A DNA stretch of 64,000 bases, taken from Mesorhizobium sp. 65-26. GTDB lineage: Bacteria; Pseudomonadota; Alphaproteobacteria; Rhizobiales; Rhizobiaceae. The notes under the pieces are model-generated. The model was not told the DNA's origin. It saw only the letters and a list, made by a program, of their open reading frames with translations, and did not search any database. The stretch covers positions 124,001 through 188,000 of the forward strand of contig MKVL01000030.1 in NCBI GenBank assembly GCA_001899205.1, written 5' to 3'. The position numbers and the translations under genes are program-made. Of this stretch, positions 32,586 to 43,221 are shown piece after piece (within the stretch, counting starts at the first letter, position 1; each line of letters begins with the position of its first letter).

Positions 32586-33359
32586 TCAGCCGCCGATCGA
32601 CGTCTTGATGCCCTGCAGCAGCGCCTTGGCGCCAAGCCCAATGAGGGCGTGTTCCGATCCCGTGGCCAGAAGGCGATAACCCATTCCCACCACGCGGCCG
32701 GCGATGGCCGGCTCGACAACGTAGATGGCGGCATGCTTGCCGGCCTTGCGCGTGCGCTCCGCCACCGAAGCCACGGTTTCCATCATGCTCTCCATCGTCG
32801 AGCTTACAGTGGTGCCCTTCGACCAGGCGATCGAGAAATCCGACGGACCGAGGAAGATGCCATCGATGCCGGGCGTGTCCAGGATGCCGTCCAACGCATC
32901 CAGCGCGGCGCGCGTCTCGACCATCGCGAAGGCCATCGTGCGCTGGTTCGTGTCGCGCAGCCATTCGGCATGGTCACCCTTGCCGTGGCGTGGAAAGGCA
33001 TAGGTCGGGCCCCAGGAGCGTTCGCCCATCGGCGGATACTTCATCGCAGCCGCGAATTGTCGGGCGTCCGCCACCGAGTTGACCATCGGCGCTATCACGG
33101 CCTCGGCGCCGAAATCGAGCGCGCGGCTCGCCATATCGAAGCGTCCGACGGGAATGCGCACCAGGGCCGGCTTGCCGACGGCCAGCACAGGCAGGATGCC
33201 CCGCAGCACACTGTCCTCGTGATGGCCGCCATGCTGCATGTCGAGCGTGACCGCATCGAAGCCCTGCCTGGCGAGGATCTCGACGGTCAGCGAATCCGGC
33301 ACGCCGGACCATGCGGTGACCAGCGTTTCGTCGGCGGCAAGGCGGGTCTTCAGGGACAT
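32586..33359 (-). CDS. HpcH/HpaI-family aldolase
   Basis: A 257-residue class II pyruvate aldolase-type enzyme. The start AWSGVPDSLTVEILARQGFD and DAVTLDMQHGGHHED carry the catalytic His region; AEAVIAPMVNSVADARQFAA and MVETRAALDALDGILDTPGI carry metal-binding acidic residues; GIFLGPSDFSIAW is the substrate loop. Relatives split 4-hydroxy-2-oxo acids to pyruvate and an aldehyde. AAGGAA lies 7 bases before the ATG. The gene is isolated, so the substrate is open. Confidence 0.9.
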   Translation of the reverse strand: MSLKTRLAADETLVTAWSGVPDSLTVEILARQGFDAVTLDMQHGGHHEDSVLRGILPVLAVGKPALVRIPVGRFDMASRALDFGAEAVIAPMVNSVADARQFAAAMKYPPMGERSWGPTYAFPRHGKGDHAEWLRDTNQRTMAFAMVETRAALDALDGILDTPGIDGIFLGPSDFSIAWSKGTTVSSTMESMMETVASVAERTRKAGKHAAIYVVEPAIAGRVVGMGYRLLATGSEHALIGLGAKALLQGIKTSIGG

Positions 33360-33414
33360 CGGCGAATTCCTTTCAGCTTTCTGGCAGTTTCAGCCGGAAA
33401 CTACGGCGAAGGCA

Positions 33415-33444
33415 AAGAAAAACCGCCCGGATAGTCCGGGCGGT
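33415..33444 (-). terminator. Rho-independent terminator of the zeta inhibitor gene
   Basis: ACCGCCCGGA at 33422-33431 pairs with TCCGGGCGGT at 33435-33444 (10-bp stem, 3-base loop). Read on the minus strand, the stem is followed by TTTTTCTTTGC. It lies 23 bases beyond the stop of the gene ending at 33467. Confidence 0.85.
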
Positions 33445-33466
33445 CGATTGGTCCAGCGCGGGCCGC

Positions 33467-33787
33467 TCAGGTGTTCTTGATCTGCTCGATCGCCTGCGCC
33501 ATCAGCTCGTCCATGGTGCGGCGGATCTGATGGTCCGACTGCGCGACGCCGGCGGCGTCGAAATCCTTGCGGATCTTGCGGAAGACGTCGTGATCGCCGG
33601 CTTCCTCGATATCGGAAACCACCACCTCCTTGGCATAGGCCTCGGCATCCGCGCCGGTCTTGCCCAGCTTATCGGCGGCCCACAGGCCGAGCGCCTTGTT
33701 GCGGCGCGCGGAAGCCTTGAACCGAAGCTCTTCGTCGAACGCGAACTTGCGCTCAAAGCCCTCTTCGCGATCCTTCATGCTGCTCAT
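33467..33787 (-). CDS. F1-ATPase inhibitor zeta subunit (DUF1476)
   Basis: A 106-residue helical protein. It begins with KDREEGFERKFAFDEELRFK and continues NKALGLWAADKLGKTGADAE, the signature of the alphaproteobacterial zeta subunit, which plugs the F1-ATPase to block ATP hydrolysis. The central AYAKEVVVSDIEEAGDHDVF is also conserved. It is divergent from purC, with 287 bp between the starts, a common order in Rhizobiales. Confidence 0.93.
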   Translation of the reverse strand: MSSMKDREEGFERKFAFDEELRFKASARRNKALGLWAADKLGKTGADAEAYAKEVVVSDIEEAGDHDVFRKIRKDFDAAGVAQSDHQIRRTMDELMAQAIEQIKNT

Positions 33788-34074
33788 GGCGTTCCTCCGA
33801 TGGAATCCGATTCGTTGTTACCGACAAGTGTGTATTGGTCCAGCACAAACCAAAACGTCGCGGGCCGGTCAATATGCTCCGCGCATGCTGCGCTGCGGCA
33901 TTTCGGTCCTGAAAGCGCCCGGAAAGCGGTTGATTGCAAGGATTTGGCGATTGAGCAAACCGGGCGATTGGGATAGACACCGGCATTGAACCCTACCGCT
34001 GCCCGCATTATTTCAGGCAAACGGACAGGAACAGCTCGCGTGCCGTCCGTCCGAAAAAATCCAGAGAACAACAA
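33788..34074. promoter_or_regulatory. divergent promoter region, zeta inhibitor gene and purC
   Basis: A 287-bp gap between two divergent housekeeping genes must contain both promoters. I see no clear purine riboswitch (no conserved three-way junction core) and no convincing operator. A loose inverted pair, ACGGAC and GTCCGT around 34020-34050, lies in the purC leader. Nothing else recognisable. Confidence 0.35.
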
Positions 34075-34869
34075 ATGAAAAATCGCCGCCGAATTTATGA
34101 AGGCAAGGCCAAGATCCTCTATGAAGGACCCGAGCCCGGAACGCTGATCCAGTTCTTCAAGGATGACGCCACCGCGTTCAACAAGAAAAAGCATGAAGTG
34201 GTCGACGGCAAGGGCGTGCTCAACAACCGTATTTCGGAGCACATCTTCAACCACCTCAACCGGATGGGCATCCCCACCCACTTCATCCGCCGCCTCAACA
34301 TGCGCGAGCAGCTGATCAAGGAAGTCGAGATCATCCCGCTTGAGGTGGTGGTGCGCAATGTCGCCGCCGGCTCGCTGGCCAAGCGCCTCGGCATCGAGGA
34401 AGGCACGGTGCTGCCGCGCTCGATCATCGAGTTCTATTACAAGGCCGACGCGCTCGACGATCCGATGGTGTCGGAAGAGCACATCACCGCCTTCGGCTGG
34501 GCGAGCCCGCAGGAGATCGACGACATCATGGCGCTGGCCATCCGCGTCAACGACTTCCTGTCCGGCCTGTTCATGGGCGTCGGCATCCAGCTCGTCGACT
34601 TCAAGATCGAGTGCGGCCGTCTGTTCGAGGGCGACATGATGCGCATCGTCGTCGCCGACGAGATCTCGCCCGATTCCTGCCGCCTGTGGGATGTCGCGAC
34701 CCAGGACAAGCTCGACAAGGATCGTTTCCGCCGCGACATGGGCGGCCTCGTCGAAGCCTACCAGGAAGTTGCCCGCCGCCTCGGCATCATGAACGAGAAC
34801 GAGCCGCCGCGCCCCACCGGCCCGGTGCTGGTCGCCTCGTCCGAGATGCCCAAGGGCACGAAGCACTGA
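34075..34869 (+). CDS. purC: SAICAR synthetase (phosphoribosylaminoimidazole-succinocarboxamide synthase)
   Basis: A 264-residue enzyme that joins aspartate to CAIR with ATP in purine synthesis. Motifs: the start [40 protein letters not shown], and the metal/aspartate-binding [10 protein letters not shown] followed by [14 protein letters not shown]. Length is slightly above 237-residue PurC of E. coli but usual for Rhizobiales. It heads the run purC, purS, kptA, purQ, with purL further on. Confidence 0.97.
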   Translation: MKNRRRIYEGKAKILYEGPEPGTLIQFFKDDATAFNKKKHEVVDGKGVLNNRISEHIFNHLNRMGIPTHFIRRLNMREQLIKEVEIIPLEVVVRNVAAGSLAKRLGIEEGTVLPRSIIEFYYKADALDDPMVSEEHITAFGWASPQEIDDIMALAIRVNDFLSGLFMGVGIQLVDFKIECGRLFEGDMMRIVVADEISPDSCRLWDVATQDKLDKDRFRRDMGGLVEAYQEVARRLGIMNENEPPRPTGPVLVASSEMPKGTKH

Positions 34870-34921
34870 TCCCAGGGTGTCGATAAACCCTTCCGCAGAT
34901 CGAAACAGGAGCATCTCCAGC

Positions 34922-35164
34922 GTGATCAAGGCCCGCATTACCGTAACCCTCAAGAACGGCGTGCTCGACCCGCAAGGCAAGGCGATCGAACACGCGCTGT
35001 CGGGGCTGGGCTTTGATGGCGTCGGCCAGGTGCGGCAGGGCAAGGTCTTCGACGTAGAGCTTGCCGGGTCGGACAAAGCCAAGGCCGAGGCCGACCTCAA
35101 GGCGATGTGCGAGAAGCTGCTGGCGAACACGGTGATCGAGAACTACAGCGTCCAGATCGCCTGA
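34922..35164 (+). CDS. purS: phosphoribosylformylglycinamidine synthase subunit PurS
   Basis: An 80-residue small subunit of the three-part FGAM synthase. It starts with GTG at 34922, 10 bases after AGGAG. The sequence KARITVTLKNGVLDPQGKAI and VGQVRQGKVFDVEL is typical of PurS, which bridges PurQ and PurL and helps pass ammonia. It lies 52 bases after purC. Confidence 0.96.
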   Translation: MIKARITVTLKNGVLDPQGKAIEHALSGLGFDGVGQVRQGKVFDVELAGSDKAKAEADLKAMCEKLLANTVIENYSVQIA

Positions 35165-35206
35165 GGCACGCGGGCATCTCGGACAAAGACGAGCGTTCTT
35201 CTTGAG

Positions 35207-35758
35207 ATGCCCAACGACACCCAAATCTCGAAATTCATGAGCCTGGTCCTGCGGCACGCCCCGCAGGAAGCGGGATTGACGCTCGACGAGAATGGCTGGG
35301 CCGATCTCGGCGCGCTCTGCGCGGTTATCGAGCACAAGTTCGGCGCCTCGGCCACGGACGTGGCGCGCGTGGTGGCGGAAAATCCGAAGAAGCGCTTTGC
35401 CATAGAGGGCGACCGGATCCGCGCCGTCCAGGGTCACAGCGTCGATATCGACCTCGGACTGCAGCCGAGCGCGCCGCCCGCGATCCTCTATCACGGCACC
35501 AAACAGGAATTCCTCGGGGCCATCCTGCGCGAGGGGCTGACCAGCCAGTCGCGCCAGCATGTTCATCTGTCGAAGGACGTGGAGACGGCGCTGATCGTGG
35601 CGCGGCGGCGCAAGGGAAAAGATGTTATCCTGCGTGTCGACTCGGCAGCCATGGCTGGGGACGGAGCGCCATTCTTTCTCTCCGATAACGGCGTCTGGTT
35701 GACCAACCACGTGCCGCCCCGGTATCTGCAAGAGATTAGCGAACGGGAACTGCCATGA
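35207..35758 (+). CDS. kptA: RNA 2'-phosphotransferase (Tpt1/KptA)
   Basis: A 183-residue KptA/Tpt1 enzyme, which uses NAD+ to remove a 2'-phosphate from RNA and gives ADP-ribose 1'',2''-cyclic phosphate. Conserved features: [20 protein letters not shown] (catalytic Arg-His region), [19 protein letters not shown], and [20 protein letters not shown]. In yeast the substrate is spliced tRNA; bacteria lack that splicing, so the natural substrate is unclear. It sits between purS and purQ, and its stop overlaps purQ (ATGA at 35755-35758), so it is translated with the purine genes. Confidence 0.92.
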   Translation: MPNDTQISKFMSLVLRHAPQEAGLTLDENGWADLGALCAVIEHKFGASATDVARVVAENPKKRFAIEGDRIRAVQGHSVDIDLGLQPSAPPAILYHGTKQEFLGAILREGLTSQSRQHVHLSKDVETALIVARRRKGKDVILRVDSAAMAGDGAPFFLSDNGVWLTNHVPPRYLQEISERELP

Positions 35759-36423
35759 AATCAGCCGTCGTCCTCCTGCCTGGCCTCAACCGCGACCGCG
35801 ACATGATCGCCGCGCTGACCAAGATTTCCGGCAAGGCCCCGGTTACCGTATGGCAGACCGACACGGAAATCCCCGATGTCGACCTGATCGCCATCCCCGG
35901 CGGCTTTTCCTTCGGCGACTATCTGCGCTGCGGCGCAATCGCGGCCCGCTCGCCGGTGATCCGCGCCGTCGCCGAAAAGGCCGCCAAGGGCGTCATGGTC
36001 GTCGGCGTCTGCAATGGCTTCCAGATCCTGCTCGAGGCCGGCCTGCTGCCGGGCGCCCTGATGCGCAACGCCTCGCTCAAATTCGTCTGCCGCGAGGTCA
36101 AGCTGCAGATCGCCAACGCCAACACCATGTTCACCCGCCGCTACCAGCCGGGGCAGATCATCCGCTCGCCGGTGGCGCATCACGACGGCAACTACTTTGC
36201 CGATGCCGAGACGCTTGCCCGGATCGAGGGCGAAGGCCAGGTGGTGTTCCGCTACGCCGAGGGCACCAACCCCAACGGCTCGATCAACGACATTGCCGGC
36301 ATCATCAGCAGCAAGGGCAATGTGCTCGGCCTGATGCCGCATCCGGAAAACCTCATCGAGGACGCGCATGGCGGCCGCGACGGGAGGGCGCTGTTCGAAG
36401 GCGCGCTCGGCATCGCCGCTTGA
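35755..36423 (+). CDS. purQ: phosphoribosylformylglycinamidine synthase subunit PurQ (glutaminase)
   Basis: A 222-residue class I glutamine amidotransferase. The nucleophile Cys is in [19 protein letters not shown], the catalytic His/Glu in [12 protein letters not shown]. The start [16 protein letters not shown] is usual. It provides ammonia to PurL with PurS as bridge. Coupled to kptA by a 4-base overlap. Confidence 0.97.
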   Translation: MKSAVVLLPGLNRDRDMIAALTKISGKAPVTVWQTDTEIPDVDLIAIPGGFSFGDYLRCGAIAARSPVIRAVAEKAAKGVMVVGVCNGFQILLEAGLLPGALMRNASLKFVCREVKLQIANANTMFTRRYQPGQIIRSPVAHHDGNYFADAETLARIEGEGQVVFRYAEGTNPNGSINDIAGIISSKGNVLGLMPHPENLIEDAHGGRDGRALFEGALGIAA

Positions 36424-36466
36424 TCATTCACTCCCTGACGAACAGAACGCGGAAGGCGGCCCGACC

Positions 36467-36877
36467 ATGAGACCGACGATTGTTCGCCTTGCTCTTCTCG
36501 CAACCCTTGGCGTTGCGGTCGCCGCCTGCCAGTCCAGTCCTAAGACCGCGCCGGCGCCTTCCGGCAAGAGCGCGGCGCTGCTCGCCATGGAGCAGGTGGC
36601 GATCTCCGCCCACAAATGCTGGATCGCCAGCAAGGACCCCGCCTTCAAGGCCTACCAGATGGCCAATGAGCTGAATTCCTTCAGCGGGACGCCACGCTTC
36701 CTGCTGGTGCCGGCCAAGCATTATGGCGGCAAGCCGCTGCTGGTCGTGCAGGCGCGCGGCAACTCGAGCCGGGTGGAAGTGTTCGGCCCGCTGATGGCCG
36801 AACCGCTGGGCGCGCGCATCGGCGCGGATATAGCGCGTTGGCAGGCGGGCAACACCGCCTGCGGCGCCGCCGCCTGA
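36467..36877 (+). CDS. small lipoprotein of unknown function
   Basis: A 136-residue protein with a lipoprotein signal peptide: hydrophobic IVRLALLATLGVAVAAC with the lipobox VAAC. The mature part is Ala/Ser/Pro-rich at first (QSSPKTAPAPSGKSAAL), then a folded region containing KCWIASKDPAFKAYQM and a final cysteine (AGNTACGAAA). No family recognised. It follows purQ by 43 bases and is probably co-transcribed. Confidence 0.75.
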   Translation: MRPTIVRLALLATLGVAVAACQSSPKTAPAPSGKSAALLAMEQVAISAHKCWIASKDPAFKAYQMANELNSFSGTPRFLLVPAKHYGGKPLLVVQARGNSSRVEVFGPLMAEPLGARIGADIARWQAGNTACGAAA

Positions 36878-36884
36878 GGCCAGG

Positions 36885-37529
36885 ATGGGCCGCCTCCTGC
36901 AGATCGCGGGACTGGCTGTCGGCCTGTTTGCGCTGGTCCTGCAATTCTGCATCACCGTCCCGGCGTCCATGACGGTCGGTCGCGGCCTGTTCGGCTCGAT
37001 CGTCTTCTATTTCAGCTTCTTCACCATCCTGACCAACATCGGCGTCGTCCTGGTGTACGCTTCCCTGCTGTCAGCCAGTTCCTATGCCTGGCTGCCCGGC
37101 TTCGCCGGCTATCGGATGCGTGGAGCGATGGTGGTTTCGATTGCGGTGGTCCATATCGTCTACGTCACGCTTCTGGCGCATCTGTCGAACCCGCAGGGGC
37201 TTTTCCTGCTTTGCGACGTGTTGCTGCACTATGTGACGCCGGCGCTTTTCGTTCTGTGGTGGCTGGTCGCCGGCGCCGACGGGCGCACACGCTGGAGCGA
37301 CATCTCCTGGTGGATGCTTTATCCCCTGGCCTATCTCGCCTACGTGCTGGCGCGTGCACCATTCGCCGGCGAAGTGCCCTACCCGTTCCTCGACCTCACG
37401 AAGAACAGTGTCGGAAGCGTCGCCGTCTCGACGCTTGGCGTCACCGCGGTTTTCCTGGTGCTGAGCGTCGTCGCCGTGCTCGCCGACAACGGCATTGCCC
37501 GCATACGCGCTCCCCGGCACGTTGGCTGA
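36885..37529 (+). CDS. Pr6Pr-family six-span membrane protein
   Basis: A 214-residue integral membrane protein with about six hydrophobic segments. It has YFSFFTILTNIGVVLVYASL near residue 45 and a cytoplasmic or periplasmic acidic motif region LLHYVTPALFVLWWLVAGAD. These match the Pr6Pr family (six-transmembrane proteins of the FAR-17a/AIG1-like fold). Function not established. It starts 7 bases after the lipoprotein gene. Confidence 0.75.
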   Translation: MGRLLQIAGLAVGLFALVLQFCITVPASMTVGRGLFGSIVFYFSFFTILTNIGVVLVYASLLSASSYAWLPGFAGYRMRGAMVVSIAVVHIVYVTLLAHLSNPQGLFLLCDVLLHYVTPALFVLWWLVAGADGRTRWSDISWWMLYPLAYLAYVLARAPFAGEVPYPFLDLTKNSVGSVAVSTLGVTAVFLVLSVVAVLADNGIARIRAPRHVG

Positions 37530-37569
37530 CCGGACCGGGGCAACGCGCCACGGCCCGTCGAAGCTGCCA

Positions 37570-37809
37570 TCATTCCCAGAGAGGCCTGATGCCCTCGCGA
37601 TGGGCATCGCAGCGCGAAATCCCGATATCCTTGAGCTGCTCGTCGGTCATTTCCAGCAGGGCAAGCCGGCTGCGACGCCGGTCGAGCACTGCATTGATCC
37701 AGACGAAGAACGACACCACTGCGCGAGAAAACCGGCGAACATGGGTTTCCCGGCCGAACGAGCGCTGCATGCGCTCGGCGTCTCGACGGATTGTCCCTAT
37801 TGCACTCAT
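37570..37809 (-). CDS. DUF1127 family protein
   Basis: A 79-residue protein ending in the DUF1127 core: RRRSRLALLEMTDEQLKDIG followed by ISRCDAHREG. The ATG at 37809 has AGGA 5 bases upstream; the frame is open further upstream but would run into the promoter of the divergent MocR-type gene. Small DUF1127 proteins are abundant in Rhizobiales and probably bind partners or RNA; the role here is not known. Confidence 0.82.
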   Translation of the reverse strand: MSAIGTIRRDAERMQRSFGRETHVRRFSRAVVSFFVWINAVLDRRRSRLALLEMTDEQLKDIGISRCDAHREGIRPLWE

Positions 37810-37865
37810 TTTCATCCTGCCAATTGCTACTATTTCTGCCCTTTTCACCGCGCATTCCATATGTA

Positions 37866-37903
37866 TTGACTCGAAAAACGGTGCAATATAAGAAATTGTC
37901 ACC
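37866..37903 (+). promoter_or_regulatory. candidate promoter for the MocR-type gene
   Basis: TTGACT (37866-37871) and TATAAG (37887-37892) with a 15-base spacer match a sigma-70-type promoter moderately. The predicted transcription start falls about 5 bases before the ATG at 37904, and no Shine-Dalgarno is present, suggesting a leaderless or nearly leaderless message. Confidence 0.4.
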
Positions 37904-39316
37904 ATGACAAATTGGCTACCCGACCTCACCGAGGGTGCCGGCCCGCTGTATCAGCGCCTGGCCGACACGATCGAATCCGACATCGACAAGGGCGTGATCG
38001 ACGCCGGCGCGAAGCTGCCGCCGCAGCGCGACCTCGCCTATGACATCGGCACGACCGTCGGCACGGTCGGCAGGGCCTATCAGTTGCTGCGCGAACGCGG
38101 CCTGGTCTCCGGAGAGGTCGGGCGCGGTACCTATGTGCTGGCGCGCCGGCCGGAACCCGGCAAGGCCGATCTCGCGCCGGCGGAAGACACCGGCACGCGC
38201 TCCGCGGAGCCCCCCCGCGGCAAGCTGCGTTTCGACAGCACCGCCGCGCCCGACATCGGCCAAGGTGCCGTCATCGCCGAATTGCTCGCGCAAACCGCGC
38301 GGGACCACCCGCACGAGATAGCGAGCTACACGCGCGACTTCCCGGACCGCTGGCATGAAGCCGGCGTGCGCTGGCTGGCGCGCAACGCGTTTCGTCCCGA
38401 GGTCGACGCGATCGTGCCCACGCTTGGCACCCATGCCGCGGTGATGGCCGCGATCGCCGCGCTGACTATGCCGGGCGACACCATCGCATTCGAGCACCTC
38501 ACCTATTCGCAGATCTCTCGCAGCGCCGGCCTGGTCGGCCGCCGCACCGCCCTCGTGCTTTCGGACAGCGAAGGCATCGATCCCGATGACTTCGAGCGCG
38601 TCTGTGCCCAGAAGCATCCGAAAATGGTTTTCCTGATGCCGACCGGCCAGAACCCGACGCTGGCGATCCTTTCGGCGGAGCGCCGCGCGGCCATCGCTCG
38701 TGTCGCGCGGCAGTACAATGTCGTGCTGGTCGAGGATGACCTCTACGGCCATCTGACGGACGACCCCACGCCCTTGCTGGCCGAATACGCGCCGGAACGA
38801 ACCATCGTTGCCGGCGGCCTCTCCAAATCGGTCGCCGCTGGCGTGCGCGGCGGCTGGCTTTCCTGCCCGCCGGCCTACCGCCACCGCATTCGTGTCGCGC
38901 ACAAGATGATGACAGGGGGCCTGCCCTTCCTGCTCGCGGAGGTCGGCTCACGCCTGGTGCTGTCGGGCCAGGCCGCGGAATTGCGCAGGCGCAGCCTCGC
39001 GGAAATCGGCGCGCGCATCGCCATCGTGCGCGAGAGACTGGCCGGCTTTGCATTCAGGGCGCACGACAATCTGCCTTTCGTCTGGCTGACCCTGCCCGAT
39101 CCCTGGCTTTCCGGCACGTTCAAGAACGCCTGCCTGGAACAAGGCGTGCTTATCGACGACGAGGACGAGTTCAAGGCCGGCCGCTCCGAGCAGGTCTCGC
39201 ACGGCGCGCGCTTCGGCATTTCGCAGCCCCGCCTGAGACAAGAGGTCGCCGACGGCGTCGGCATAATCCGCCGCCTGCTGGACGAAGGCCGCGCCGGTTA
39301 CGACAGCTTCTCCTGA
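37904..39316 (+). CDS. MocR-type transcriptional regulator (GntR helix-turn-helix plus aminotransferase domain)
   Basis: A 470-residue fusion. Residues 12-80 are a GntR winged helix-turn-helix (LYQRLADTIESDIDKGVIDA, LPPQRDLAYDIGTTVGTVGR). The rest is a class I aminotransferase-like domain that binds PLP through Lys308 in VAGGLSKSVAAGVRGGWLSC, with FLMPTGQNPTLAILSAERRA and VLVEDDLYGHL. MocR proteins use PLP or an amino compound as effector. The divergent DUF1127 gene is the nearest candidate target, besides itself. Confidence 0.92.
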   Translation: MTNWLPDLTEGAGPLYQRLADTIESDIDKGVIDAGAKLPPQRDLAYDIGTTVGTVGRAYQLLRERGLVSGEVGRGTYVLARRPEPGKADLAPAEDTGTRSAEPPRGKLRFDSTAAPDIGQGAVIAELLAQTARDHPHEIASYTRDFPDRWHEAGVRWLARNAFRPEVDAIVPTLGTHAAVMAAIAALTMPGDTIAFEHLTYSQISRSAGLVGRRTALVLSDSEGIDPDDFERVCAQKHPKMVFLMPTGQNPTLAILSAERRAAIARVARQYNVVLVEDDLYGHLTDDPTPLLAEYAPERTIVAGGLSKSVAAGVRGGWLSCPPAYRHRIRVAHKMMTGGLPFLLAEVGSRLVLSGQAAELRRRSLAEIGARIAIVRERLAGFAFRAHDNLPFVWLTLPDPWLSGTFKNACLEQGVLIDDEDEFKAGRSEQVSHGARFGISQPRLRQEVADGVGIIRRLLDEGRAGYDSFS

Positions 39317-39437
39317 TATGGCCTGCGTAAAGGCGTTTTTCCCGGCCTTTTCCGCATTCGATGGGGTGTATCGGCCTTGACGCTTGGGATATGAGGGGAC
39401 TCAAAATCCCCAACGATCCGGATGTGAACCGCCGACC

Positions 39438-41665
<2,228 letters not shown>

Positions 41666-41669
<4 letters not shown>

Positions 41670-42172
41670 CGAGACTGGCCGCGCGAGCGCTGCTTGCCGC
41701 CGTCTTCTGGCCGTCGCTGTTCTTTCTCTGGTTCCTGGCGCCGCTCGCCTTCCTCACCTGGTCGACGGTGGGCGGCACCATCTGCGACCAGATGGAGACG
41801 CGGGCGGAGTTCCTCGCGGCGGCCAACGGCACCATTCCGCTGCTGCTGCTCCAGAATCTCCTCTATGCGGTGCCGATTGCCTGCCTGGTCGTCTGGAGCC
41901 GATTGTTTCCGGATCCGGTGCGCATGGGCCGCGTCGCTCTCAGCCTGAAGCTCTTCGTTATCGCCGGGATCGCTCAAGCGCTGTGGGCCTACGGCTCCTC
42001 GCTCGTCTGCGACGGCAGCGGCCGAGCCTTCTTCTCGCCGCTCTGGCAGGTGACGGGCTATCTTCCCATCATCAGCGTGGCGCTCAACCTGCCGCTTTAT
42101 GTGCTTGTCTTCAGTCTCGGTCGCGCGTTCTCGATGCGCGACGACATTCCCGAAGACGACGCTGCGAAGTGA
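41666..42172 (+). CDS. membrane protein of unknown function, coupled to purL
   Basis: A 168-residue protein with about four membrane segments ([80 protein letters not shown]). The TTG start at 41666 overlaps the purL stop (TTGA), which implies translational coupling. The loop between segments 1 and 2 has [10 protein letters not shown]. No family recognised. Confidence 0.65.
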
Positions 42173-42216
42173 CCCGGCCGATCCGGATCACCGCGCTATT
42201 CCGGTGTCTCTCGCAG

Positions 42217-42262
42217 GCGATCACCCGAAAACCGCGATTCCACTTTTCTGGGGCATGCGTTA
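42217..42262 (+). repeat. dispersed short palindromic repeat
   Basis: A copy of the element with core CCGAAAACCGCGATTCCACTT and ending GGGGCATGCGTTA, related to those at 18198-18291, 49891-49940 and 56773-56821. It lies between the membrane-protein gene and bolA. Confidence 0.6.
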
Positions 42263-42316
42263 GGCTCTATCCGAATCTCATCGCATGGGCCCGGCCCGCA
42301 TAAACAGGATCTTGCC

Positions 42317-42550
42317 ATGGCAATGGACGCCCGCGACATCGAAAAGCTCATCAAGGAAGGCATCCCGGATGCCAAGGTGACGATCCGGGACCTGGCCGGA
42401 GACGGCGACCACTATGCAGCCGAGGTCGTGGCCGAGAGCTTTCGCGGCAAGAGCCGGGTGCAGCAGCACCAGATGGTCTATGACGCGCTGAAGGGCAACA
42501 TGGGCGGCGTGCTCCATGCCCTTGCCCTGCAGACCAGCGTGCCCGACTAG
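42317..42550 (+). CDS. bolA: BolA-family protein
   Basis: A 77-residue BolA-like protein: IEKLIKEGIPDAKVTIRDLA, then DHYAAEVVAESFRGKSRVQQ with the conserved His that helps bind a shared [2Fe-2S] cluster, and HQMVYDALKGNMGGVLHALA. BolA proteins pair with CGFS monothiol glutaredoxins in iron-sulfur trafficking and iron sensing. The partner glutaredoxin gene follows at 42746. Confidence 0.93.
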   Translation: MAMDARDIEKLIKEGIPDAKVTIRDLAGDGDHYAAEVVAESFRGKSRVQQHQMVYDALKGNMGGVLHALALQTSVPD

Positions 42551-42745
42551 AGTCCCGCTCGCGCTTCGCGTTGCGTCGCCGTGCCTGCCGCGGCACACGC
42601 GGAGATCCGCAGACTTGGCCCAAGACGCCGCATCCTTTGCGCCATTTCGGCGGCGCCACGGCTAACGACTTGTTTCGGCCCATCTATGGGTTTATCTGAT
42701 GGACATGTTTCGAGCCTGACTCCCACAGGCATGAAAGGATCGTCC

Positions 42746-43081
42746 ATGAGCGGTATCAGCGACTACATCGACAATGAAGTGAAGAGCAACGACGTCGTGC
42801 TCTTCATGAAGGGCACGCCCGGCTTCCCGCAGTGCGGCTTCTCCGGTCAGGTGGTGCAGATTCTCGACTATGTCGGGGTCGACTACAAGGGCGTCAACGT
42901 GCTCACCTCGGCCGACCTGCGCCAGGGCATCAAGGACTATTCCAACTGGCCGACCATTCCGCAACTCTACGTGAAGGGCGAATTCGTCGGCGGTTGCGAC
43001 ATCGTGCGCGAGATGTTCCAGGCCGGCGAGTTGCAGGACTTCCTGGTGGAAAAGGGCGTCAGCGTCAAAGGCGCCGCCTGA
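42746..43081 (+). CDS. grxD: monothiol CGFS glutaredoxin (Grx4/GrxD)
   Basis: A 111-residue monothiol glutaredoxin with the active site [20 protein letters not shown] and the glutathione-binding [20 protein letters not shown]. It carries a glutathione-ligated [2Fe-2S] cluster and usually pairs with BolA, encoded 195 bases upstream. ATG at 42746 gives the standard N terminus ([20 protein letters not shown]). Confidence 0.96.
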   Translation: MSGISDYIDNEVKSNDVVLFMKGTPGFPQCGFSGQVVQILDYVGVDYKGVNVLTSADLRQGIKDYSNWPTIPQLYVKGEFVGGCDIVREMFQAGELQDFLVEKGVSVKGAA

Positions 43082-43164
43082 GCGAACTTCGCCGGCCGTT
43101 GGCCGGCAACACCGATTCCCGGGGCTGCCCCACCTCGGCATTGTAGTTCTCGATAATGAGAGCG

Positions 43165-43203
43165 AACGAACGGATGCGCCGGCTTACCGGCGCATGTTCG
43201 TTT
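43165..43203 (+). terminator. strong terminator hairpin after grxD
   Basis: Nested stems: AACGAAC (43165-43171) with GTTCGTT (43196-43202), and ATGCGCCGG (43174-43182) with CCGGCGCAT (43187-43195), loop CTTA. It is followed by TTTAAAAG. The position 84 bases after grxD fits an intrinsic terminator. Confidence 0.7.
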
Positions 43204-43221
43204 AAAAGACTGGATCTCGCC

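Noticed and set aside
34020-34074. Possible purine riboswitch or operator before purC
   Set aside because: Only a short loose inverted pair is visible; the conserved riboswitch core is not there.
33784-35130. A 448-codon minus-strand frame opposite purC-purS
   Set aside because: Shadow of purC and purS; composition unlike real proteins in the window.
43156-43221. Upstream ATG for the MFS exporter
   Set aside because: This stretch forms a long nested hairpin that looks like the grxD terminator, and no ribosome site precedes it; the GTG at 43222 is preferred, though not proven.
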